Below are positions 15,368 through 23,562 of a DNA stretch of 35,856 nt, one piece after another. A program made the position numbers and the translations under genes. A model generated the notes under the pieces. It had not been told where the DNA came from, made no database searches, and saw only the letters and a list, made by a program, of their open reading frames with translations. Positions within the stretch are counted from its first letter, which is position 1, and each line of letters opens with the position of its first letter. This DNA comes from a virus: positions 1 to 35,856 of IMG/VR virus record IMGVR_UViG_3300032334_000160; one strand, 5' to 3'.

Positions 15368-15466
15368 CTATTGATTACAAGGAAAGACCATTTCTTGTAT
15401 GGTCAAACTGTGGTAAACCCGCAATGTAAGGTGGTTAACCGTGAAACTCGGGGTTAAGGAGAGCAC
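15368..15466 (+). ncRNA. Structured 5' leader with mutually exclusive hairpins
   Basis: TACAAG-G-AAA (15376-15385) pairs with TTTCTTGTA (15391-15399), with one bulged G. The 5-nt loop GACCA (15386-15390) is itself complementary to TGGTC (15400-15404) just after the stem. Further on, AACCC (15416-15420) can pair with GGGTT (15451-15455), and GGTTAACC (15433-15440) is a palindrome. AAGGAG (15457-15462) is the ribosome site, immediately beside the GGGTT arm. A translation-control or stability role is inferred. Confidence 0.4.
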
Positions 15467-16519
15467 ATGGCTATTGGTCGTATTTCTGGGCCGCTCTTAA
15501 AGTCTAATCTCATCCGAGACGGTGTAGATTTAGCCTTTGAGACCGACTTACTCTATTTGGATGTTAACAATGCTCGCATTGGCGTTAACAAGTCCTCTCC
15601 AACCACACAACTTGATGTTAACGGAACAACAAGAACAACAACACTAGTAGCAGACAACCAAGTAACTGTTGGTACAGTTACTATCAGTGGTAACTCTATC
15701 AGATCCAGTGCTTCAACAATCGCGTTCACAGCAGCAGCCGGCGAAGCCACAATATATCATTCAAGATTGCAGATCGACGATCTACAACTTACTGGCAATA
15801 CTATTTCCACAACAGTTTCAAACAGCTCTTTAGAGTTACGTCCTAACGGAACAGGAACACTTAACGTTGTTGGAAACACTAATATTACTGGAAACTTAAA
15901 TGTTACAGGAAATATCAATGCAGACGGAAATGTAGTTATTGGTGGAAATATCACTATCGGTGATGCATTAACTGACAATGTTGTTATCAATGCCAGCATT
16001 CGCAGCGACCTAGTTCCAGAAACTGACAATACCTACGACATAGGCAGTGCGTCTTATAGATGGAGAAGTCTATATGTTAACAACTTCTATACAACGTCTA
16101 TTACACTACCAACGCTTACTGTTGGAAATTTAAAATTTGATAACAATCAGATTTCCACAAGTGCAGGACAAAGTCTATATATCGACGGCAACGGATCCGG
16201 CGGAGTTAGATTAGGAAACTTTAAAATTGTAGACAACGTTATCACTAACGTGGTATCAAATGCAGTTACACAGATTGCACAAACAACAAACGGCTATTTT
16301 AAAATAGCAACAACAAATGGTTTTGTACCACCAGTTGGGACTAATGCTGAAAGACCTACTGCATACGCAGTAGTAGGTATGACTAGATATAATAGCGAAT
16401 CAAAAGCATTAGAAATCTGGGACGGCACGATCTGGGCAAGCCCTGCTGGTACTTCTGGTGCAGTAAGCGGACAACAAGCAGAAGACATTGCCATTCAACT
16501 AGCATTGTCATTAGGATAA
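15467..16519 (+). CDS. Short tail-fibre-like protein, copy B of a tandem pair
   Basis: 350 residues, paralogous to the preceding fibre protein across its length: the same N-terminal LYLDVNNARIGV segment, the GNLNVTGNINADGNVVIGG beta repeats, the VPETDNTYDIGSASYRWRS segment, and the C-terminal GTNAERPTAYAVVGMTRYN unit with a Trp-rich end. The C-terminal last residues (IAIQLALSLG) match in type the hydrophobic tail of copy A. It is transcribed from its own late promoter with a long leader. A trimeric fibre is likely; the pair probably arose by gene duplication. Confidence 0.75.
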   Translation: MAIGRISGPLLKSNLIRDGVDLAFETDLLYLDVNNARIGVNKSSPTTQLDVNGTTRTTTLVADNQVTVGTVTISGNSIRSSASTIAFTAAAGEATIYHSRLQIDDLQLTGNTISTTVSNSSLELRPNGTGTLNVVGNTNITGNLNVTGNINADGNVVIGGNITIGDALTDNVVINASIRSDLVPETDNTYDIGSASYRWRSLYVNNFYTTSITLPTLTVGNLKFDNNQISTSAGQSLYIDGNGSGGVRLGNFKIVDNVITNVVSNAVTQIAQTTNGYFKIATTNGFVPPVGTNAERPTAYAVVGMTRYNSESKALEIWDGTIWASPAGTSGAVSGQQAEDIAIQLALSLG

Positions 16520-16523
16520 AAAC

Positions 16524-16856
16524 ATGCCATCATTATTTAAATCAGCAGTTAACACAGGAATAGGAACTACTCCGGTAGACATCGTACAAATCGGTGCTGG
16601 AGTAAGAGCAACGGTTATTGGTATGAACGTAGCTAATACCACAGACTACGACACTATTAACGTTAATGTATTTGTTATATCAGAAGATTCGACTCCGGCC
16701 TATTATGTTAAAAATATTGCTATTCCTCCTAACACCAGCGTGAAGATTATTACACAGGGTGAAAAACTTATTTTAGGAGAAACTGCAGGTATTAGGATTG
16801 TCAGCGATACAGCCAACAGTGTTGATTCTGTAGTTAGTTACTTGGAGATTTCATAA
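16524..16856 (+). CDS. Small beta-sandwich-like virion protein (copy 2 of 3 related types)
   Basis: 110 residues with the same beta order as the proteins at 13235 and 30715: VIGMNVANTTDYDT, VNVFVIS, an IPPNTSVKI turn and a final strand. The ATG follows the fibre stop by 4 nt with AGGA just inside the end of the previous gene. Its stop overlaps the next start (TAATG), indicating translational coupling. A fibre-associated structural role is inferred. Confidence 0.65.
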   Translation: MPSLFKSAVNTGIGTTPVDIVQIGAGVRATVIGMNVANTTDYDTINVNVFVISEDSTPAYYVKNIAIPPNTSVKIITQGEKLILGETAGIRIVSDTANSVDSVVSYLEIS

Positions 16857-17239
16857 TGGCTAGTACATATTATTTAGGGCGTGACCCGGTAGAGATTCTA
16901 GGAAATGCTCCTCAGTTTTTCTATGGTATGAGAAGAAATGCAGACGGTGAACTGTTTTTAGTTCGTAATGATCAGTTGCGAGGATCGGATAGTATTGAAA
17001 TTAATATTCCTGGTATTTCTGCAGAAGACTTTGAAGACTTTGAAGCAGGTGTTGACTTTTTTGAAGGAACTAATGCTAATCATGAATCAGAATACCCCAA
17101 CTTGAAATATACACAATACAAGTGGGATGACAGATCAATTTTCTATTACGTAAACGATGATGGACATTTGGTCATGAGAGTAAACAAAGGATACACATAT
17201 CCATCTGGCGTTTCGTCTAACGAATATCCAGGAACTTAA
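16856..17239 (+). CDS. Conserved-looking small virion protein, unknown family
   Basis: 127 residues starting MASTYYLGRDPVEILGNAPQ, then an acidic middle (SAEDFEDFEAGVDFFEG) and a C-terminal part with IFYYVNDDGHLVMRVN. It starts within the stop of the preceding gene (TAATG) and is followed 19 nt later by the first giant adhesin, so it belongs to the fibre operon. Proteins of this kind next to large fibres occur in marine T4-like phages. Function is not known; an adaptor for the adhesin is a guess. Confidence 0.65.
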   Translation: MASTYYLGRDPVEILGNAPQFFYGMRRNADGELFLVRNDQLRGSDSIEINIPGISAEDFEDFEAGVDFFEGTNANHESEYPNLKYTQYKWDDRSIFYYVNDDGHLVMRVNKGYTYPSGVSSNEYPGT

Positions 17240-17258
17240 ATTATAACGGAAGAATACA

Positions 17259-20200
17259 ATGGCTGAATTTAAGATAAGCAGATTTAAATATAACTGGAAA
17301 GGCAGTTGGGATACCAATGCCAGCTACATTCCAGATGACGTGATTAGCTATGGCGGCAAAACATATGTTTGCGTTCTCTTGCATGATGCCAGTGCAAACT
17401 TCTATACAGACTTAAACTACCTAGCTCCAGGCAATACTATTGTTACACCACGTTGGGTTATAATGACCGATGGTGTAAAATTTAGAGGAAACTGGACTAC
17501 TGGAACATTTTACAATATTGGCGATCTAGTATTATTAGATGGATTTGTATACAACTGCACATTGGGACATCTAGCAGGATCTACATTTGCAGACAACTCA
17601 GCGTCTTGGACAACTTATGTTGCTTCACAGTCTTATAAAGGAAACTGGGCAGCAAGTGCTCATTTTAATCTTGGCGCTGTTATATTTTACGGCGGCAATG
17701 CTTATCGCTGTACAGTTGAACACACAGCATCAGTCCGCTTCGAAACAGACCAAAGTCTAGGATATTGGATTTTAGAATATAGTGGAGTTGATTATAAAGG
17801 TCCTTGGATCATTTATACTCGCTATAAAGTTGGCGACTTAGTTGACTATGGCAGTAACATTTGGAGATGTATCGAAGGGCACGACGGCGCATTCAATCCA
17901 AATCAATGGGAACTATATGTTCCCGGTCAAAAATATGTTGGAGTATGGTCAAACACAACTTCATATGTAACCAACGATTTAGTTAGACATGGCGGTAACA
18001 TATATTCCGCTAAACTACCATTGGCAAACTCTGCATCATACTCGGGTATGTCAAGAGGATATACAGTTACAGCATCTGGAAATCAAAATTATATTTTTGC
18101 AGGTTCTGCGATCGGCAATGATCCTACACTATCAGTAATCAAAGGAGATGTTTTAACATTCTCAGTTAATGCTCCAGGACATCCTTTTTATATTCAATCA
18201 GTCACAGGAACCGGAGGTGGCAATCTTGTTAGCGGAGTAACTGGACAAGGATCTGCAGTAGGAACTGTGGTATTCAATACTGCTACAGTAGCAGTTGGAA
18301 CATATTACTATCAATGCGGATATCACGGACAGATGGTTGGTTCAATTATTGTTACTGATCCCGCAACAACGGTGATGTCCAACGATGGAAAGAGTCCGGG
18401 ATCCTATACGGAGTTTTGGGATCTAGTAGTAGAATCTTATTCCTTTAAAGGTAATTGGTCAGCAGCAGTTAGCTATGGACCGGGCGATCTAGTTCGCAGA
18501 GGCGGCCAGCTATATGTTGCACTAAAAGACAGTTTAGGAATTGAACCATCGAATACCGCAACCTTTGACGGTTCTACACTGGGAACAGCACACTGGCAGA
18601 TTTCTATTCCAGGCCAAAACTGGAAAGGTCCATGGGCCGAAGGTGTTGATTACGGCTACGGCGACGTTATACAGTTTGACTCCAACACATATCAATGTAT
18701 TGTTTCTCACGTATCAGATGCGACAACATATCCAGATAATGGAAACTATACATTCGACTATTGGAGTGTGGTAGCATTAGGCAGTGTGCCCAATGCGTTA
18801 AGTCGTCAAGGTGATCTAGTAGTACGAGATACATCCATTGACGGAAGTACATTACAGAATAATAGAGTTCGAATCGGTTCAGCTGATCAATCATTAGTGG
18901 TATCTCCAGTAGCCGGCGCACAACATGCTGTTGATACATTTGTCATTAAGATGGTAGATCCTATTCCACCAGAAACACTGGTAAAATACTATGTCAATGA
19001 CGAATATCGTGCTTCTTTAGAACTATTAGTAGGCAATACCTATGTATTTGATCAATCATATGATGCACTAGACGGATACTACAGCTTAAATGGTCACCCG
19101 GTATTATTTTCAACTACTGTTGACGGTGAATGGACTCTTGGTGGCGCTCGATATGATGACAATGTAGTTTATAAAATCGATAACAAAGCAGTTACCTATG
19201 ATCAATACAGCGATGTTGCTGTTAGAGCAGCGGCTAACAAGATTTCTGTGATGATAACTATTACAGAAACTACTCCTACAACATTGTATTACTATTGTGA
19301 TTACCATCCTAACGAAGGTGGAGTATTAACAATCAAGAATCCAGGCACCAGTGTGTATTATACTACATTTGGTGCTGTGAGAAAAACATATTATGTAGCA
19401 CCAGACGGTGTTGATTTAGTTTACGGTAGAGCAGAAAACACCACAGATCAAACACGATACGGGTCAAATCCAGAAACTCCATGGAAGACCGTGCGGTTCG
19501 CCACAGAGAATGTTATAGGACCTGCATTAATTAAAGTGGCTCCAGGCAAGTACTACGAAACTCTTCCGATTATCGTTCCAGAAGATGTTTCTATATATGG
19601 CGACGAACTAAGAGCTACAGAACTAACAGCCGGTTTACCTATAGCAGTATTAGCCGGTGATTCTGCCTATACCATTGCAGTTCTAAGACACATCAAAGAT
19701 GATGTTATTCCGTTGTTAATGACCAATACCGCTGTTACAGTTAGTGCAGGCAATACGGTTTCTCAAGTTACTAGTTTGCCAGTTGCAGGATCGTTGTCTG
19801 TGACCATTGACATACAATTTAGAATTCAAGACATCATTGACTATATCACATACAAGATTTCTAATGGCGCACAGGGATCTAACCCTTCAGTGTTTGGTAA
19901 AAATACACAGACATCTGTTGACGCCTACAGAAGAGCATATGCTATATTAAAAGCAAATAGAGAATTCATTGCTCAAGAAGCAGTTGCATATCAAGCTGTG
20001 ACCAATCCAGGGTACTCTTTTGATCATGATAAATGTGCAAGAGACACAAGAAACTATATAGACGCATGGTTATATGATATCTTATATACAGGTAACTATA
20101 AATCAATTCTAGCTGCAAGATACTATATCAATGCGATTAAAGGATCAGCTGCTGAAAACTTCTTCCTTGTAAGAAACTCAACAACTATCCGCAATCTATC

Positions 20201-23200
20201 ATTATCGGGCTTAGTTGGGGTACTGACACCTCCTACAATCGTAGACCTTGATCGTCGACCAACCGGCGGCGCCTATGTTTCTCTAGATCCAGGTTGGGGT
20301 CCAAACGACACACGCACTTGGATCACCACACGCAGCCCATATATTCAAAACGTCACAACTTTTGGTTACGGTGCAGTCGGTCAGAAAATTGACGGGGCAT
20401 TACACAACGGTGGTAACAAATCAATCGTTTCCAATGACTTTACACAGGTTATATCAGACGGCGTCGGTGCTTGGGTTACTAACCAAGGACGAGTAGAACT
20501 TGTTTCTGTGTTCAGCTACTACGCACACATCGGATATCTATGTGAAAACGGCGGAGTTATCCGAGGAACAAACGGCAACAGTTCATATGGTAACTACGGA
20601 GCAGTGGCCTACGGAACAGATAATACAGAAACTCCGATGACCGGAACGCTAAACAATCGTACTACACAAGCCACAGTTAAGGCTGTGTTTGCAGGTGAAG
20701 CATCAGACGAAATATTAAAAGTTGAAATGAATCACGGCGGCGAGAACTATACTAGCTCAGCTACCACATATTCCATAACTGGTGCTGGATATGGTGCTAC
20801 ATTTGCATTTGAAGAAATACGAGATAACGCAGTATTTCAAGCAAGAGTACAAGATGCAGGGGATTCACAGGGTGTTGGTGGTTCAGGTTATCAAGAAGTT
20901 CGAAACAATGCACAGTCCGGTGATCTAACAACAATAACCCTTGCTGCTAGCGATCAAGGCACTGACAGTGCATATATTGGTATGAAAATAATTATTACCA
21001 GTGGTACCGGTACTGGTCAATATGGATATATTCAATCATACAGTTCTATCTCTAAGATCGCTACAATATACAAAGAGTCAACAGGAACAATAGGTTGGGA
21101 TCATGTTCAGCCGGGAAGAGCACTAAAAAATCCTTTAGATACCACAACATTCTATACCATTGAGCCAAGATTGATATTTTCACATCCTGGATTCACAGCG
21201 ACATCGTCAACATTTCCTTCGACAGTTGATTGGAGTTCTATAAGATTTGGTACTACTACAGAAACGTTTGCTTCTCTAGCAGGAACTGCAGGCAGCGGTA
21301 ACACCAACGGTGTGCCTGCTCAGGCAGCAAGATTCACAGTTGTTAAAACTGGCACAACTTACGCAGTGACTGTGCCATTTGGTGGTGCAGGATATTCTGT
21401 AGGTGACACTATCAAGATCCTTGGCACATCATTATCTGGGCAAACACCAACTAACGATTTAACAATCACAGTTACCGGCATTTCAAATGACAGCACAAAC
21501 TCAATATTGACTATTTCCTATACAGGATCTGGATGGAACGGAAGATTTGTTGCTACCAGCAATGCAGGTGATAATGTAGTTAGTTCGTCAATCGACGGAG
21601 TAACATGGGTACAGACAACACTGCCAAACACTGCCGGAGCAGCTACAACTCCTTGGATTTTAGGACACGGCAACAACAAATTTGTTGCGCTAAGACAGGG
21701 AACTCCTGTAGGTGCTACATCAGGTGATGGCAAGACTTGGTTAGCAGTAACACTGCCTGTATCAGGTGAGTGGACAGATATCACACACGGTAACGGTACA
21801 TTTGTTGCTGTGTCTCGCACAGGAAATCACGCTATCTACAGTACTGACGATGGCGCAACTTGGACCCGAGTAGCATTGCCAGATGTAGTAGCAGATTCTA
21901 CTATCGGCGATTGGGTAGGAATAAGATACGGAAAAAACAAGTTTGTGGCTATTTGTAGATCAACCAACGGTGCAGCATATTCCACAGACGGCATTACATG
22001 GGTCGGTTACAACGACACAATGCCAAATGATTCTTCAATCAGTGATTGGGTAGGTCTTGCATACGGTAACGGTCGTTGGGTCGCAGTATCAGAACTAAAG
22101 AGTTCTGCAATGTGGAGCACGGACGGTATTAACTGGACAGTGCTATCATTGCCAACACAAGACGGATCAACAGCACATCGTTGGACCGCAATAAAATACG
22201 GTCAAGGTGTGTTTATGGCAGTCGGCGACACCGGAGGTCGAGATACATTTGGCGATCCAAGCCTATACCCAACTGATTTTGCTATTACTTCAGAAGACGG
22301 CATTGTATGGACAGCAAGAACACTGGCCACTCAACAGAGCTGGACCAGTGTAGCATTTGGTAATCCAGGTGGCAACCCACAATGGTTGGCTATTGCTTCT
22401 GGAACAAATATCTATAACAAAGTTGTAACTGGTGCAAGAGCCAAAGGTCGTCCAGTGATAGCCAGCTCTAGAATTGGCTCAGTTAAGTTCTGGGATGCAG
22501 GTTCTGGATATGTAACACCTCCGACATTAACAGTTATCGATCCGTTAAATGTCACAGAAGCCAGTTTTGATAACAGATTGGGCGATGGAGTTATTTCAAG
22601 TCCTACTATTCTTACATCTGGTACAGGATATAGAACTTCTACTACCACAATGACAATATCTGGTAACGGTTACGCAGACATTATTCCTGTAGGAAAGTAT
22701 GTTACTATCACAGGAATGACCAGATATCCAAAAGTTGGTTCTGAACTGATATTTGCAGGTTGGGAAGATACCATCTACACCATAGTTACTATTGTTGAAC
22801 TAGGAAATTCCGGCGGAGTATATTCAGCTAGATTCCAGATTTCACCAACATTAGCAACGATTGACGTGGTAAGACATGGATTAGCAATCACTATACGTGA
22901 AAAGTTCAGTCAGATTCGCCTAACAGGACACGATTTCTTAAGCATCGGTACTGGAAACTTTGTACAAACCAACTATCCAAATGTTGACGAAAACGAGTTA
23001 CAGCAGCAAAATGAGATCGTTAGATACCAGGGAGGTAGGGTATTCTATACCAGCTCAGACCAAGGCGGTAACTTCCGTGTTGGCGAGTTGTTTGCAGTTG
23101 AAGAAGGCAGCGGCACAGTTACATTGTCGGCAGATTTCTTTGAACTAAACGGACTAACAGAGTTGGCATTGGGTGGTGTTCGATTAGGCGGTACTGGTAC

Positions 23201-23507
23201 AGTTATCCGTGAGTTTTCAACAGATTCTCTGTTTACAGCTGACTCAAACAATACAGTGCCTACACAAAAAGCTATTAAAGCATATGTAACAAGACGACTA
23301 ACGATCGGTGGTTCTTCACTTAGCACAGGATCTGTTACAGCTGGTGTAACAACAGTAGGACCTAACTTGATTACTACTACTATTGGTACTATTGTACAGG
23401 TTCCTGTAAGGGCAGCTCTTTTTGGTCCGCTAGCAGGTATTGGCGGTAGCTTTTTATCAACTATGATGTTCTATAAATCCTTTAAAGAGGATGGACAACA
23501 ACGATGA
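17259..23507 (+). CDS. Giant tail adhesin 1 with cupredoxin-like insertions
   Basis: 2082 residues. Order: seven repeats of about 45-60 residues (to residue about 505) with the pattern W-x-Y-x-GD-V-x-YGG-x-Y-x-C, like carbohydrate-binding modules of the CBM5/12 type. A cupredoxin-like domain (about 262-370) is nested in repeat five, and a second cupredoxin-like domain lies at about 560-695. From about 710 (YYVAPDGVDLVYG, PWKTVRFA, IKVAPGKYYETLPIIVPE) comes a pectate-lyase-like beta-helix with one helical C-RD-IDA-YD module and the core HNGGNKSIVSNDFTQV. Residues about 1425-1720 form a six-fold Asp-box propeller (YSTDDGATW and five others). From about 1887 a conserved C-terminal module runs LTGHDFLSIGTGN to NTVPTQKAIKAYV. 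It is probably a trimeric receptor-binding fibre. The ribosome site is ACGGAAG. Confidence 0.85.
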   Translation: MAEFKISRFKYNWKGSWDTNASYIPDDVISYGGKTYVCVLLHDASANFYTDLNYLAPGNTIVTPRWVIMTDGVKFRGNWTTGTFYNIGDLVLLDGFVYNCTLGHLAGSTFADNSASWTTYVASQSYKGNWAASAHFNLGAVIFYGGNAYRCTVEHTASVRFETDQSLGYWILEYSGVDYKGPWIIYTRYKVGDLVDYGSNIWRCIEGHDGAFNPNQWELYVPGQKYVGVWSNTTSYVTNDLVRHGGNIYSAKLPLANSASYSGMSRGYTVTASGNQNYIFAGSAIGNDPTLSVIKGDVLTFSVNAPGHPFYIQSVTGTGGGNLVSGVTGQGSAVGTVVFNTATVAVGTYYYQCGYHGQMVGSIIVTDPATTVMSNDGKSPGSYTEFWDLVVESYSFKGNWSAAVSYGPGDLVRRGGQLYVALKDSLGIEPSNTATFDGSTLGTAHWQISIPGQNWKGPWAEGVDYGYGDVIQFDSNTYQCIVSHVSDATTYPDNGNYTFDYWSVVALGSVPNALSRQGDLVVRDTSIDGSTLQNNRVRIGSADQSLVVSPVAGAQHAVDTFVIKMVDPIPPETLVKYYVNDEYRASLELLVGNTYVFDQSYDALDGYYSLNGHPVLFSTTVDGEWTLGGARYDDNVVYKIDNKAVTYDQYSDVAVRAAANKISVMITITETTPTTLYYYCDYHPNEGGVLTIKNPGTSVYYTTFGAVRKTYYVAPDGVDLVYGRAENTTDQTRYGSNPETPWKTVRFATENVIGPALIKVAPGKYYETLPIIVPEDVSIYGDELRATELTAGLPIAVLAGDSAYTIAVLRHIKDDVIPLLMTNTAVTVSAGNTVSQVTSLPVAGSLSVTIDIQFRIQDIIDYITYKISNGAQGSNPSVFGKNTQTSVDAYRRAYAILKANREFIAQEAVAYQAVTNPGYSFDHDKCARDTRNYIDAWLYDILYTGNYKSILAARYYINAIKGSAAENFFLVRNSTTIRNLSLSGLVGVLTPPTIVDLDRRPTGGAYVSLDPGWGPNDTRTWITTRSPYIQNVTTFGYGAVGQKIDGALHNGGNKSIVSNDFTQVISDGVGAWVTNQGRVELVSVFSYYAHIGYLCENGGVIRGTNGNSSYGNYGAVAYGTDNTETPMTGTLNNRTTQATVKAVFAGEASDEILKVEMNHGGENYTSSATTYSITGAGYGATFAFEEIRDNAVFQARVQDAGDSQGVGGSGYQEVRNNAQSGDLTTITLAASDQGTDSAYIGMKIIITSGTGTGQYGYIQSYSSISKIATIYKESTGTIGWDHVQPGRALKNPLDTTTFYTIEPRLIFSHPGFTATSSTFPSTVDWSSIRFGTTTETFASLAGTAGSGNTNGVPAQAARFTVVKTGTTYAVTVPFGGAGYSVGDTIKILGTSLSGQTPTNDLTITVTGISNDSTNSILTISYTGSGWNGRFVATSNAGDNVVSSSIDGVTWVQTTLPNTAGAATTPWILGHGNNKFVALRQGTPVGATSGDGKTWLAVTLPVSGEWTDITHGNGTFVAVSRTGNHAIYSTDDGATWTRVALPDVVADSTIGDWVGIRYGKNKFVAICRSTNGAAYSTDGITWVGYNDTMPNDSSISDWVGLAYGNGRWVAVSELKSSAMWSTDGINWTVLSLPTQDGSTAHRWTAIKYGQGVFMAVGDTGGRDTFGDPSLYPTDFAITSEDGIVWTARTLATQQSWTSVAFGNPGGNPQWLAIASGTNIYNKVVTGARAKGRPVIASSRIGSVKFWDAGSGYVTPPTLTVIDPLNVTEASFDNRLGDGVISSPTILTSGTGYRTSTTTMTISGNGYADIIPVGKYVTITGMTRYPKVGSELIFAGWEDTIYTIVTIVELGNSGGVYSARFQISPTLATIDVVRHGLAITIREKFSQIRLTGHDFLSIGTGNFVQTNYPNVDENELQQQNEIVRYQGGRVFYTSSDQGGNFRVGELFAVEEGSGTVTLSADFFELNGLTELALGGVRLGGTGTVIREFSTDSLFTADSNNTVPTQKAIKAYVTRRLTIGGSSLSTGSVTAGVTTVGPNLITTTIGTIVQVPVRAALFGPLAGIGGSFLSTMMFYKSFKEDGQQR
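17271..18780 (+). repeat. Seven carbohydrate-binding-like repeats in adhesin 1
   Basis: Unit starts are marked by WKGSW, FRGNW, YKGNW, YKGPW, YVGVW, FKGNW and WKGPW, each followed by GD(L/V) and a YGG or related turn, then an aromatic/Cys strand. Unit five is split by an inserted domain and resumes at MSNDGKSPGSYTEFWDL. Units are diverged at the DNA level, so they are old. Confidence 0.8.
18043..18363 (+). other. Cupredoxin-like domain nested in adhesin 1
   Basis: Residues about 262-368 show a plastocyanin-like strand order (SVIKGDVLTFSVNAPGHPFYI, then VGTYYYQCGYHGQMVGSIIV). Candidate copper ligands are His308, Cys353, His356 and Met359. The C-x2-H-x2-M spacing is shorter than plastocyanin's C-x2-H-x4-M. 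Confidence 0.7.
18930..19356 (+). other. Second cupredoxin-like domain in adhesin 1
   Basis: Residues about 558-698 repeat the scheme with LNGHPVLFST and LYYYCDYHPNEGGVLTI. His613, Cys680 and His683 are in place, but the Met position is occupied by Glu686 and Gly, so the fourth ligand is absent or replaced. Confidence 0.6.
20418..20449 (+). repeat. 32-nt direct repeat shared by the two adhesin genes (copy 1)
   Basis: The 32 bases at 20418-20449 are identical to 27355-27386. They encode the beta-helix core KSIVSNDFTQ in both adhesins, while flanking third codon positions differ freely. Confidence 0.9.
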
Positions 23508-23525
23508 TGGACAATAAAGATTATG

Positions 23526-23533
23526 AATAAATA
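23526..23533 (+). promoter_or_regulatory. Putative T4-type late promoter for adhesin 2
   Basis: AATAAATA (7 of 8 positions of TATAAATA) is 29 nt upstream of the ATG at 23563, in the 55-nt gap between the two giant adhesin genes. ACGGAG follows as the ribosome site. Confidence 0.5.
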
Positions 23534-23562
23534 TATTAGATTAACGTTTAACGGAGTGATCA

